In this document: piece after piece, positions 36,622 through 48,601 of the stretch
Numbering within the stretch: the stretch's first letter is position 1
How the letters are laid out: the number at the start of each line of letters is the position of its first letter
Assembly (NCBI GenBank): GCA_047495785.1
Contig: JBLDXI010000011.1
Span: forward strand, 62,001 to 126,000
Direction of reading: 5' to 3'
Source of the DNA: Lepidodermella squamata
Lineage: Eukaryota; Gastrotricha
Length of the DNA stretch: 64,000 bases
Made by a program: the position numbers and the translations under genes
Notes under the pieces: generated by a model
Databases searched by the model: none
Seen by the model: only the letters and a program-made list of their open reading frames with translations
Told to the model about the DNA's origin: nothing

Positions 36622-38628
36622 TTATATTTTGTAATATCGCCGGCGACCGGATTCTAGACTCCGGTTCGATGCGTTGAACACGCCGTTGAACGGCAGTGTC
36701 TGCGGCTGGATGTTGAACATCTCTCGCAGGAGAGCCGTCAGACCTGCGCCTAACAAGGCAGATAAAACAAGGCCCGGTATAAAAGAAACGCCGGCTCGGG
36801 TCAGCACGCGCCAATCGACGTCGTTGCCGCGACTGCGCCACAGAGCGACAAAGGCGAAGGAGAACAGCTCGCAGTGCAGCGATGAGACGGGCAGGCCGAG
36901 TTGGCCAGCTGCCAGCACCACCAGAGCTGCCCCAGCATGCACGCAGAGCTGCACAGGAGACGGAACCTCATTGATTGGGACAGCCTAAAACAGGATAAAT
37001 CATGAATTTTCCAAGTTAGAGGATGATGCTTCCGCCAGAGTTGGCTCAAATTCTAATCGTGTGAAGTCGGTTTTCAGTAACAAAATCGGAATACAGCTCT
37101 GAAGCTAGAAATATGCATAACCCATTTTTCATTTTTTCATGCGTTTGAAAGTATCGATTACTGGAAGTATAGCCGAAAGTACCTTGCTTGATTCGAGTTG
37201 ATCATCTTGTTGCCGGTTGAGAATCCAGAAGCCAGCACTCATCCCAACAGCGCCGACAACGCCGACCCACCAGCCGAGGTCGGAATCCGGCCGACTGGCC
37301 TGCGCGACCAACAGACCGTAGACGACTCGAACAGGCGCCATGACATTCGCGAGGCCGTTCACGGACTTGGCCAGCAAGGCAACGCAGCCAATGACTATCA
37401 ATGCCCTGCCACAGCCCTGGTCCCGCTTCGGCGCCTTCTCCCGCTTTGCCTGTTCCGCCTTCAGCTTTTCTGCAGCTGCCAGCATATCGCGGTGATGCTG
37501 AGCTCGGGTGTGCGATTCGAACGTAACGTCAAACCTTTCCGGAGGCAGAGCTCGTGGCGATTTTGGCGTTAGCAATCTCGGATAGCTTGAGTAGTAGATC
37601 TCATCGAGGCTGTTTAACAAATTATCAGCTTCCGCAAACTCGGCCGGAACGAGAAGGTACTCCGTGCAGAGGGTGTGCTCGACAAATGGCACCACGGCGC
37701 CGCCCTCCTTCGCCAGCTGAACCCTCGGCGCCGACTTGGACTCGCGTTTCTTCTTCAGAATTGGCTTCGGGACAATTGTGGAGACATGGTGATGTAGGTG
37801 GTGATCGTGAGGTTGCCCCCGCGGTCTCACGAGGATCAGCCAACTGAGGCCTAGGGTTACGATGCCGACTGCGACGCTGGTGACGAGGACGAACCACCAC
37901 GGCGTGTCATCGAGCCCAAGCAGCGACGAGCCGTGATACGCTAGGCAAAAGCAAGTCGCGGTCGCAAAGAAGGCACAAACACCTAACAGAAACAAGAGCC
38001 GATAATTAGGATAGCTTGCTATCTAACAACAAATGTCGTTGAATTACTCACCTGGTAAAGAGCGATGGACCACGAGGTAGATGAGTGTGGCGAGAACTCC
38101 TGACGCGACGGGTGAAGCTAGCCATGCAATGAGCACCCATAGGCAGGTTGTAGTTTCGATTGCCCCGGTTGATTCATGCGTTACCAAGGACACGCCTATC
38201 AAGGCGGGCACAACCAGATGAGCTGGGGACACTGGCATGTGGACAACACTCAGCCCGAGGGTGACAATCAACGGGCCGAGCACGGCGGAGAGGTAGCCGA
38301 CTAGCAGCAAGTCCAACGCTCCAGGCTCCGCGATTAGGTACTGCTTAGGCGGGGCAATCGCTAGACCGGTCGTGGCTACGGTCGTTGCTATGAGCGGGCC
38401 CTGCACGAGGGACCCAACGATGAAGAGAACGGTGGCTAGAATTTGAACGTGCCAAGGTCGCAATCGGCCTCGCGTGATGCTGCGACCGATCGTGGACAAT
38501 CCGCTGAGAAACGCGAGCAGGAAACCCGTCAGAAAAGCGCATGCTGCTATCAACGGCCTTGATTTTATTAACACCAAAATTCTGACAATTCGGCAATTCT
38601 TAGAAAAGCTTTACCTCAGAACCGACAT
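36622..38628 (-). CDS. PiT-like (SLC20) phosphate transporter homologue with lost signature residues
   Basis: About 575 aa from exons 38628-38615, 38581-38052, 37982-37162 and 36984-36622 in reading order. All phases agree. It follows the PiT two-half layout. An N-terminal multi-TM half includes HMPVSPAH, where PiT has a SGTHC motif. A cytosolic loop rich in charge and His follows. The C-terminal half includes GLPVSSLHC then VDW, the conserved second-half landmark. Both copies of the family signature (GANDVAN-type, with an essential Asp in each half) are degraded: the first reads SGLSTIGRS and the second VNGLANVMAP, each without the Asp. Sodium-phosphate cotransport is therefore doubtful, and a pseudotransporter or changed substrate is more likely. 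The first 14-nt exon and its 33-nt intron are tentative. Confidence 0.75.
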
Positions 38629-39671
38629 ACTGGTGGCAGCAGCAGCAGCAGCTATTCAAGACATGTGTATGTTGGTGTGTTAGACTCGCAAATTTGCCAC
38701 TGACAATGCCAGTAACAATGGCAGTGATGCAGCTGAAAGAATGGATATGCCAACCAATTAGGCAGTGTTTTATTACGTTTAAACGAGATGAATTAGAAAA
38801 GCCACAGTGTTGTCATGCTCACATAGTGTTGTTGATTCCATGAAGTAGTGTACAACCACCACAGCGGTTTCGTGTCAAGTGGTTTCACTCTCGTCTTTAA
38901 CTGCCTGGCATTATACTGTGTAGAGTGGATTTACAGAATTTCGACTCTTTACATTCCTATTGCACGAAAACGATTTATGGCGAAGTCACTCCGCAATGTT
39001 CAGTCCAGACTCGATAAATAGTGAGAATAAATATACAGAATTCATTTCTTGAAGCCAAATTTAGATCATTTAGATCGCAATTCCTCATTATGCTTACTAA
39101 TAAAATAGATAGCTGGACCCTCGAAGTCTCGAACTAGGACAGAACTCTCTATTGAAGACATTGAAGACAGACTCATCCATGATCAGTTGATATTATCGGC
39201 GATTGGGCATGTTTTTTCAACCATAATTTCGTCGGTACTACGCAAAAGTTGACATCACGAGTAGAAAATTAACTAAGCAATAAAGTGCTAAAAGCGTGGG
39301 CTGCCTCGACATATAAGCAGCCTAGCTTCGGTGATAGGGAAAATGATCCGAGGAAATAGTGAAAAGTTGGTTGTAGCGACGAAATCAACGTCTTCAACAA
39401 TTACCTTGCATTTCTCTAAACCCCAGGGCACTTTTCCTATAATTTTTCGGCTGCTGCTGCGTGGCGTTTCAACAGACGTGTTGCCAAATCCGCGAAGACA
39501 CGTTCGACAATCAGATATCAGATCGAGTTGGCTAATTACATGTGTTGCTGAGCAAATGTTAGTAAAGCATACAAGTAATTGCGTTAGAACCGTCATCTGC
39601 ACCTGCTAAAGGCTTTTCTCAGTCCGAAACTCAAATTCACAGTAAATTGTTTATGTCGAAAGACTCAACAA
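38629..39671. other. Intergenic interval between divergent PiT-like and receptor genes
   Basis: About 1.0 kb separating two genes read outward, so it should contain both promoters. A short CAG/CTG-type trinucleotide run lies at about 38638-38652. No other feature could be supported. Confidence 0.5.
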
Positions 39672-41309
39672 ATGGAACAGGTTAGAAACGCAACACTTAT
39701 GCCTGGGAACAGTTGGCTGCTGGTCGACTTGCCCGAGAATGGCTTCGACGGTCCGCGGCCGTACTTTGCGGCGTGGTTCTACGAAGTGGCGGACTCGCAC
39801 CAGACGATCGACGACCGGCTGCCCTACGCCGTGCTGACCATTCTGTTCGCTGTGCTCGGAATAGCCGCGAGCGTGGGTGACGTGGTCATGTACCACCGGC
39901 GGAAAGTCAATCGTGACCTGCTCATGCTGTGCGCCATCTCAGCCGCTCGCAACGTGGCCTGGGCGGTGAACCTTACGTATGGCATGCTGGTCCCATTGCG
40001 CACCGGTTACTGGTACGCCGGAGAATTCGCGTGCCAACTGTTCTTGTGTGTTAACGCCTGCCTCGGCTGCTACGGCATGTTCATCAACCTGCTCATCAGC
40101 TACGAACGCCGTCTCTGCGTCACAACCACGACGCTACACAAGTCGAACACGGTCAAGGTAAAATGGTTACCTTTACATTATGGGTTTTGGAATGAAAGCT
40201 ACACTTGTTCAACAACAAACAGAGAATAGAAAGCAAGTCGGGGTTAAAGGGCTGGTTGCCGAAATTCAGGATAGGTGATAGTTCCTCATGGAATTTTACG
40301 CGCCTAATTGTCTTCGAATTATAGCAATCGCTTTGTTGATAGGGGTAAATTTCATTTTCTAACTCGGCTTCGAGAATATCCACAACTTGGTCACATCCAG
40401 GCTTCCGATTTTTTTCGCCACACAGGACCTCGCTCAGCAACAGACGCAATTCCTCATTAAAATCGTTGAGTGATAGGGGTATAGTTAATCGGCGTTTGAG
40501 ACCGTGTGAAGAAGGTCAATTTTAGGCATTTTCAGTTTGAAATTCTCTATTTCCGTGCTAATTAATTACAAGTTTAATTTACATACTATTTTATTTAAGG
40601 TCCCAACTCGCTCTAAAGTTAGCTTTTTCAGCTGTCGTCGTTAGCCATAACCCTATTCATCGTATGCGCCGCTCTTTCCGTTATGATCTCCTTCGCCCCT
40701 TTCCAGGTGATGAGCGTTAGGTGGCTGGTGCTCACCAACAACATCGGAACCAACACCACATTTTACGAAGCTGTGCCTATCTGTGGCATCTTCGCAAAGC
40801 ACTTGGTAGGCCCCGCCGACTGCGTGCTGCCAGGCGTTGTGTTCTTCCAGTTCGCGTCGCAAATCGCGTGTGCTGGCCTTGCTCGTAACTACTGGGCGGT
40901 GTTTCGCACCATCCGAACCGTACGCTTGCAGTGGGGCCGCCACGCTGACACATCGCCGATCGAGCAGGAGTGGTACGCAAGGGAGATGTTTGTGGCTAAG
41001 CAGTCACTTGTTGCCTTTCTTGTCTACATGGGCTGCCACTTGCCGCTTGCTGTACACAACGTCCTCGCGCTGTTCTACCGGGAGATCGGACCTGTTTACG
41101 CCACCGCCAACCTTATGCAATTCGGCAAACTGCTCTTCCTCCTTGAAATGACTGCATCCGCCGCTGTCAGATCGCTGAAGCCCGGCTTCTCGAGGCGGCT
41201 GCCCTCGCTATTCAGCAACACGTGCTCCTTTTTATCAAGGAAAAACACAGTGTTGACGCTCGCGTCGACGATAAGGACTGTGGAAGTCAAACCGAAGCCG
41301 TTTGCGTGA
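39672..41309 (+). CDS. Rhodopsin-type (class A-like) G protein-coupled receptor, divergent
   Basis: 387 aa from two exons, 39672-40157 and 40632-41309, joined in phase 0. Seven hydrophobic segments are visible: TM1 around YAVLTILFAVLGIA, TM2 LLMLCAISAARNV, TM3 CQLFLCVNACLGCYG, TM4 LSSLAITLFIVCAALSV, TM5 CVLPGVVFFQFAS, TM6 QSLVAFLVYMGCHLPL and TM7 around LLFLLEMTASAAV. The expected disulfide pair is present: Cys at the top of TM3 (FACQ) and in the second outer loop (VPICG). The motif after TM3 is ERR in place of DRY. TM7 lacks NPxxY. The N-terminus has an NAT glycosylation site and no signal peptide. It resembles lineage-specific invertebrate chemosensory or peptide receptors. The ligand is unknown. 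Confidence 0.8.
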
Positions 41310-42063
41310 ATTTTCTTGGAGAATGAGCAAGTTCAAGCACAACCGACGAGGGCGCTGAATAGAGCTGAAAAATTCCCATGAAGCTGCGTAATTTCAGCCT
41401 CTGTTTGGCGGTTCTATCGATCTCGGCAAACTGGAGCCCTATTTCACATCCGTTTAGTATTTTTCACATTTTCGTTCTGTTTATTTGAATGTTTATTCTG
41501 ATTTCGTCCATCTCGCGTTTGGAGCTACCATCATATGAGTGTTCCTTTTTCCAGCGAAGAGCGAGCTCGAGATTACATAAATATCGAAATAAATTCGTAT
41601 TTTGTTATTGAAGAATGAAGGTTTTGGTATTGGGTATTGTTAAACTACTAATCAGAGTTGGACAGGGTGCAACTTTCAAAGGGATGGGGATGGGGTAACG
41701 TCTCTTCAAAATCTCTTGAATTCGTGTTTGAAATCACCAGTCTTTGTGGCATATTCTGCAAAAGAAATTGGTTTCCAGTTTCTAGTACCAGGTTCCGAAA
41801 TCGCATCCTGAATTCTTCATTTCAGCATCATATCATTTCACAGAATCATGGAAATTGCTGAAAGCAGCGGTACGCGGCAATCGATATCATAATCGAAAAA
41901 TAGAGGCATTTATGTGGCGATTGCTCAATCTTTGATGCGCAAAAATAATGCAATTTTCCAGTAGAGTCCGTGCCTTATATAGAATATGCTTTTATTTGCA
42001 TATTTCTTCTCGAGGAATTTCGACCGTATTTTGTTGATACGAGTTGATACACACGAAACAAGT
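41310..42063. other. 3' intergenic interval between convergent receptor genes
   Basis: About 750 bp of AT-rich DNA downstream of two convergent genes. A plus-strand AATAAA at 41588-41593 may serve the rhodopsin-type gene. I see no further gene. Confidence 0.5.
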
Positions 42064-42069
42064 TTTATT
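42064..42069 (-). terminator. Polyadenylation signal of G1
   Basis: AATAAA on the minus strand, 38 nt after the G1 stop codon at 42107. Confidence 0.55.
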
Positions 42070-42106
42070 ACGAAATAATGGAGTGATAATGAAGTTTGCA
42101 ATGTGG

Positions 42107-45078
42107 CTATACAGGTCCAGTTATGACAATGGTCGGTGGAGCAGGGCGCCGCCTGATTGTAACTGATACCATTTCGCTGTCGATCGAAGCCGAATTTGTC
42201 GTCGAATTGGCCGAGCGATAACGAGCCAGCCGTTCATCGACGAATCGAACGCATTTCGGAGCTTCATAGGCAATCACACTTGTCGACATGGAAAATGCCA
42301 GCAAGGCGATGGCGATAAGGGAAATGCGCGAGAATTCGTCGATCTGCAAGGCCCACAGCGAGAAAGCTGATATTGCAAACAGCACACCGCCATTTAGAGT
42401 TGCATAATTTGTTATTTTTATATCTGGAATTTGTGGCGATCGGCGATTTTTTGATATGGAGAGCACGCCGATAGCGAGGCTGGATCCTAAAGACACGAAT
42501 TGCAAGCCACCGAATGCGATAATCCAGTAGATTTGATCGCGAGATGTGCACTCGATTGAAGTCAGATCATAGTAGTAGTCGCCGGTCGAGTCGAATTCAA
42601 CCGATGAAACGCGGCTTGTCAATCCGATAACGCCGTTGCCTGACAACCAAATACCTGTAACACAGAAAGGAACCGGATCAAAAATATATAACATCGCGAT
42701 CATGACCGTGGAAGTTAAACCAAAGTAGTAGAAAAATCACCTAAGAAGGGTACTAACCAGAGGAGCTGCTAGAGGAACAGTTTTTCGGCATTCCTTGGAC
42801 TGCTAAGGAATGTTTTAATTTGGAATTGTTGCGATGAAGCTGCTGTATTCATCATGTTATGTGATTTCGTATTACCATTTTATCCCGAGTTCGATACTAT
42901 TTTTTTACAAATTAAGTGGAATTTTCTTCCTTGCCTGGTTTCGCTACTTCAAATGAGTTCCTGGGAGAAACCATTTTTTCTCAAATTAATTATTAAAGTT
43001 GATGCTAACAATAACTTATTGTTCTTATTCTTAATCTTACCTAGTGCTACGACGTGCAGTGTGACGAATGCGAGCGGGCATGTGAATCTTGCGATTCGTA
43101 GGCGTTTGCGCCGTATCGCCTGGTACGCTGCATCAACGGGCGTGCTTACCTTGGCGCGCTCAAGTGAGCCAACGCGGGATCGCACGCGACGCACGACGCG
43201 TGACAGGTGGCGCGACACGGGCGCTGACTTGCGCCGGTAGTCGCCGCAGTAGTAGATGCGAACGCGGTCGGCATGCCGGCTGGGCGCTGTCACAGGCTGC
43301 TCACCACTCTCACACACCTTCAGGAAGAGAAAAGACTTTCAAGTTTATGGCAGCTTAATTTCATGGCCAAAAATTTACAAGAAGCGCCATGCGTGTTGCA
43401 AGCCACGAATCTATTAGGCCGAGGCCAATGACCGCTGAAATCATCCGGGTGTAGCATAATGCCTCGTGAGGTGGCTCGAAGACCCATAGAACAGCCGCTG
43501 CATTGACCAGCAGACAACCAGCTGTTAAATCACCGAAATTTGCGCCATTCTTCACTGTTCGAGCAATTTGATAGCCACTGATCAAGAAGGCAGCAATCGA
43601 TATGGAAATCGATAAAGCGATCGGAGGTGATGCTTGCAGGTGTTCTATGTGAGACAAATCTTTAGGCAGTCGTTCGTTGCGTAGAATTTCAGTTCGAAAA
43701 TCGCCAGTTGCCAGGTGACGAACTCGCCAGATGTTTCTGAGACTGCCCCGGCGATACTTGGCTAGCCACATGTCCTCAGCCGCGATTTCGAGGCGGGGCG
43801 GGGCGTAACTGATTCGGCCTATCCTAAGGCCATTGAAGTCTAGAGAAGCCGCGGAGCTATTGATGATTTTCGCGAAATCGATAATCGATAAATCACTACG
43901 CTTCGCAGCCCCCATCGATCGATTCAGGGTTAGAATAGCCGCTAGCATGGTGTCGTGACACAGATGGCGAGATGAATAGTCTGGAGCCCATCGGAATTCC
44001 GCCATTTCGGACTCGAACCAATTCAAGTCGTAGCCGAGTGGGGTAGGTAGGATAGGCCGATTCTGATCTTCGAGGACTGAGTCCGGGGGGTAACCTGCCC
44101 AAATTACAGCTCGATATTGGCCAAAAATGTTACATCCGGGTGGCAGTTGGGCGATTTTATCTTGAAAAATGAAAAAATTTGGAATGCGGAATTCGTGATT
44201 CAACATGCCAAACATACTTGGATCAACAAAGCTATTTCTTGGTACGATGAACAGGTACTGGGGTGCTTTCATACCCAAATCGTAGGTATGGCACAGAATT
44301 TGGAGCATTGTCGAAGATTGGCTGGTAGCCAAGATGAAAATGCGTAGATTCTCATCTCGCAGCTTCACAAGAGCCGATCGGTCGAAACTGGTCCTCGCAT
44401 CGAATCGAACTGATATCGATTCGGGGAGGGCGATCATGAGCTGGCGGGCGATAGCCATTTCGTCGACACTGGTCGGCGTGGTTAGCACGGCGAGATGGCG
44501 CCATTTGCCGATCCGCGTGACAAAATCAACAAGGGCAGGTACGAGATTTTCGGCGGGTGAAACGAGTCGGTACAAATTCGGCGTCATTTTGTAACGGAAC
44601 CGCAGCGAGACGACAGATGGACCGGAACACGCCATTGAGAAGTGCGTCATGTGAAACTGGCGTAGAATTGTTGAAACCTAGCGAAATTCAATAATAAGAA
44701 AGCAAGGTTGAACATCGAGACACTTACAGAGTGGCAATTCGAGTTTGGTCCGACTACGACTGGCGAAATGATTCCTCCATTCCTACCATCCATTGATCGA
44801 AGGAATTCGACTGCTGCCCGGGGCGCAGCTTGGCCCGACCGAGCCTCGTCTCGCACGGCCATTTCGATGCGGTAACCTCGCAGGGTGTCCAGGCGTGTGT
44901 TTGCAACATCGATCACAACTTGCATTGCAGCGAGGCATGCTGTTGCATTCGACGGCTCGCGACCACTCAATGGCACGAGAGTGAGGATCTTCAACGATAC
45001 CGATTGATCGCCGTCAGGCAATGGTATCGAGTTAACGAATATTGCCACGTTATAAATAAAAATCATCAAGAAACGCAT
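42107..45078 (-). CDS. GABA-B-like class C receptor G1
   Basis: About 824 aa from exons 45078-44728, 44677-43379, 43317-43041 and 42654-42107 in reading order. Phases are 0, 0, then 1. A signal peptide starts at MRFLMIF; this downstream Met is preferred over 45138 because it opens a clean leader. An extracellular Venus-flytrap (ANF-receptor) domain of about 400 residues follows, with the CLAAMQVVIDVANTR and CHTYDLGMKAPQY landmarks seen in GABA-B receptors. The 7TM_3 domain runs from about residue 500. Like GABA-B, it has no Cys-rich linker between the two. Intracellular loop 2 (around RIYYCGDYRRKS) is long and basic. No coiled coil is evident in the short tail. G2 is its closest relative in the window. 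Ligand identity is unknown. Confidence 0.83.
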
Positions 45079-45210
45079 TTCGTTTAGAATTGATGACGCC
45101 TTTTTCGTGTTAATGGAACACTGACGTTTCATCAGCAAAAATCACATCGCTATAATCGTGTTGAAAAATGCACTCAAAAATGGATTTGTGTATTTTAGGC
45201 GGCCGGCTGG

Positions 45211-45477
45211 TCAGCTAATCGTGCATTGCCTCGATGTATTAGAGAGTAAAGGATGAGGCGAGCCGCATCCGCAGGATTCAAATTTCCGCAACTTCTCGTG
45301 TGTACACATCTTCATCGTCATCAGTACTGTACGACACCCTCTTGCCTGATAAATATCACATGTTTTAGTGCTAAATCGTGGGTCCTGATATGAATTTACG
45401 CCTTCAGAGATGGCAACAAATAAATCGACACGCAGTGAAGCACTGAAAGCCAGACATAGAAGGTAATGAATGGCCAT
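45211..45477 (-). CDS. Candidate small secreted cysteine-rich protein, 88 aa
   Basis: A single-exon frame opening with a plausible signal peptide (MAIHYLLCLAFSASLRVDLF). The rest is short with six Cys (C-x6-C-x9-C-x11-C-x-C, then one near the end), as in small secreted peptides. It stops 130 nt before the G1 start, on the same strand. There is no recognised family, no clear polyadenylation signal and no paralogue here. It may be chance or part of the G1 5' UTR. Confidence 0.35.
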   Translation of the reverse strand: MAIHYLLCLAFSASLRVDLFVAISEGVNSYQDPRFSTKTCDIYQARGCRTVLMTMKMCTHEKLRKFESCGCGSPHPLLSNTSRQCTIS

Positions 45478-46398
45478 GCAGTAAGCAGGAATATTCTGAA
45501 AACTTGTTCAGAGCTTGAATTTTCATCCCAATCGACAAGTAGATTTAGGCTATAATGAGGCCGGAATGCATGGAGGAGACAGCTGTGAAAAAACTGAAAA
45601 ATTCATTTATCACGTAACAGTTGATTTGTATTCCCCATCAGCTTAATAGCCGCTGCCACGACTCTTTACATCGCCCATGGCCCGGAGACTGGCTTTTTAT
45701 GAAAACTCTGGTAGGGGGCTGTAGCGGTTCTAACGTGCAAATTGACGCAGCTGCGTATAGAAAGTGAAGGAGCAGTCGAACCATCTAGTATCTAGTGTAG
45801 TTCCACCCGGAGCCCCGTCTGTTTTTCGCTCCTGCTTTCTGTAGGGAACCGTTGAATGTGAATATTCGCGGCGATTTCGTCAGTAATTCTAAACTTATGT
45901 CAACACAATCGAGCAAACTCTGGTGTTGCTTAACTTGACGTACATTTTGTGAATTGCGAGTACTACAACGCATACGCATTTGAAAAATTCCATGAGTAAT
46001 CCGCCTTTACGACGTTATAATTCAGCTCGTGGACGTCATGTGCCGTGCGGCAAACACTGAATGATGTTAATTGGCGGTTGCAGGTCGCAATTGAAAGCCG
46101 AGTGCGGCTACAGCTAAAAAACGCAGCCCGCACGTGCCGCTCAGACCTAGAAATTGGACGGTGTGTTTGAGGCGCACACGCCTGCCACCCAGACATCGCA
46201 CCCGCCGATCACATGCTACTGATAAACACCAAATACGCTATTACATCAAAATTCACTGGCGAAATTTATTCGAATTATTATCCTAATATGAAATATCGAT
46301 GCAGGCAATTGGCCCGTTTTAAGTATCAAGTGCTGCAGAGAGTTGAAACTCCTCTCTGTTCACTTCATACTTACGGCGGGTTGTTGGCGCTATACGTA
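45478..46398. other. Interval between KA and G1
   Basis: About 920 bp. A minus-strand AATAAA (TTTATT on plus at 46265-46270) lies about 130 nt after the KA stop. No coding frame stands out. Confidence 0.5.
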
Positions 46399-48601
46399 TC
46401 ACCGAAAGCAGACAACGCGGTTGTCTCCCAGAATAGCCACCAAAATGTAAATTCCACCATTAGTTCTATTTAAAACAGGCATGACAATACTGCAAGTCAT
46501 CGATGCTTCTATTTCGGCTAGATATCGCCTCGTCGGCTGCTCATCGTCGCCAGATTTACGACTTTCTAACAAATACTTCTGTCCCACGGCTTCGTAGGTC
46601 ACAGCATTGGCTCGGTTTTTCGACTCGACTTCGACTGGGCGGAATATTTGGAAGCGTTTGTTGCCGGAATCTGCGACCAGCAAGTGACCGGCTGCGTCGA
46701 AAGCAAGCCCAAGTGGCCGTTGCACTGCGCCAGGCTGCGAGCCCTCCGTCGCGAGAGTATTTAAAAGCTGGAAGATCAGACCCAACTTTCCTGTATAAAA
46801 CATGTTGGTGAGAAAGATTTTGAAAATATTAATGCGAAACCTGTTTCAGCTGTTCCAATTCCTTTACTAGATACCTCCGATGCTTGAGCAGTAACATGGA
46901 ACAAGTGAATCTGTGAATTAGTGCTATCGCTAACTGCGAGCAGGCGTCTGGCGGTTCGATCATCAACGTCTTTCCCAATGTTCGTACGTAGAGCCAGTCG
47001 ATAAGGCGTGAAACCTCCAGGCATTAGGATCTCGAAAAGTAGCGATCCGACAGATGAATCGCTGGCGAATACAGCTATGTTCCTTTTGACGAAAGCATCA
47101 GCTGAGAAAATCAACTGCAGCTGCGAATCGCAGGCGAGGCCGAAAAATTTGCGTTCTTCCGAGGCTTCAACGTAAAACGGCTCCATCGGCAGAACATCAG
47201 TCGCTATATTATCGACGATTTTTGTGAAGAAAATGCCTTGATCCGAGATTGAAATGTACAGCCGGCATAAGGTATCGTCGAAGCAAGCGTGGTTGATCGG
47301 CTGAGAGACATCCAGCTGCCGTTTCCAGCGAATTTCAGCTGTTGCAGTGTCGACGCCGAGCACTTGGCCCTGCGAGCAGATGACGAGATTCAGGTCGGCT
47401 GCTTCACAGCAACACATCGCGATGACGTCGGATTCAGTTTGTAGCCACGGCGATTCGTCGAGTTTCATGCCGGACCAATATTCACGTTCAAAAGGCGTCC
47501 ACGTTTTGAATTCATATTCGCTGTCTGAATCGGAGTCTGTAAATATTACATTTACTTTAAAATTGATAATAAATGCGTCCAATGTGAAGACTGCACCACC
47601 TAATTTACCCAAAATTCAGCTCGTCGAGTTTGGCTTATTATTAGTGACACCTAAAATGCGTCTACAGATAACCCTAACTGTCATCATTATCGAAGACTTA
47701 ATTTAGACCTCGAGAAAATAAGAGACCTGAAGGGTGATTCCTGTCCCTTTCGTAACATACCGTCGTGTCCTAGCGGATTGCGTAGAAGGGCATCCTGGAC
47801 TGTCTGTTGGCCTTCGGGTACGAGTGTTAGAAGGTCTTCAAGTAACTGCGCCATCTTCTCTTTGTACTGCCCCGGCAGATCGAACGTTCTTTCCACAGCT
47901 ACGATCTCGCTGTACTGCTCTAGCAAGTCAGACGAGTCGGTCGCAAATGGCTTTCGAAGAGTCGCAATCTCGAACAGCAGTACGCCGGCAGCCCACATGC
48001 AGCTTTTCGTTGCGAGATCCTCGGCTGATTCGCCGAATTCAGCGCTGCCATACGTCGCGCTGTTAGGCAGCCCATAGCAAGAACCAGGTACTTCAAAGTT
48101 ATCTTCAAAATCCGATATTTTGACGCATTTGGAGTCAGGGCTCACGAAAACATTTTGAGTATTCAGCCGAGGAGCAATCAAGTTATTTTCAAGCAAATGA
48201 GCTAGACCACCAAAGATTTGTTGAGCGAATTGACGAATCAGTTGTTTTGGCAGTAAGCGCTTCCGCCGATTTTTCAGGAATTTTCGAAGAGTTATCCAGT
48301 CGCAGTATTCGCAGACAAGGTACAAGGTACCGCTCGCATCAGTAAAATGGCCCAAAATTTCGACAAGGTTATCGTTTTTGCTCACCTCGAGCAATTTGTC
48401 CAGTTTGTCCAAGTCAGGTTTATCAATTTTGAACTGTTTTAATACGACCCACGTCTTGTTAACAGCGTCGACTTTTGGATGGGCGAGCTCAGTCGGTCCA
48501 TAGCGTCCCTGTCCGATGGTTTTTATTACTTCAAAGTCGCCGAGGCTCAGCTTTGCATTTCCGACCCTGGAATCGTCGTTTTTTCTGCCACTGCCAGCCA
48601 T
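46399..48601 (-). CDS. Pseudokinase-NHL propeller fusion protein KA
   Basis: About 642 aa from exons 48601-47761, 47536-46841 and 46790-46399 in reading order, both junctions in phase 1. Residues 21 to about 270 are a protein-kinase fold, NEK-like in feel. The glycine loop GQGRYG and beta-3 Lys55 are kept. The catalytic loop HRD is APR (residues 143-145; Asp replaced by Arg) and DFG is DFE (164-166). Phosphotransfer is therefore unlikely and a scaffold role is inferred. A short acidic linker (SDSDSEYE) leads to a beta-propeller of about 340 residues, ending in a textbook NHL repeat (RPLGLAFDAAGHLLVADSGN). No membrane segment is seen. The tandem paralogue KB shares the same intron positions. 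Confidence 0.85.

Noticed and set aside
37129-37161. PiT-like protein ending at the TGA at 37129 as a complete gene
   Set aside because: A phase-0 donor at 37161 joins to 36984, restoring the conserved C-terminal half (GLPVSSLHC...VDW). Ending at 37129 would drop it.
43089-43358. Plus-strand frame opposite G1 exon 3
   Set aside because: Antisense of the Arg-rich cytoplasmic-loop exon of G1, with no independent support.
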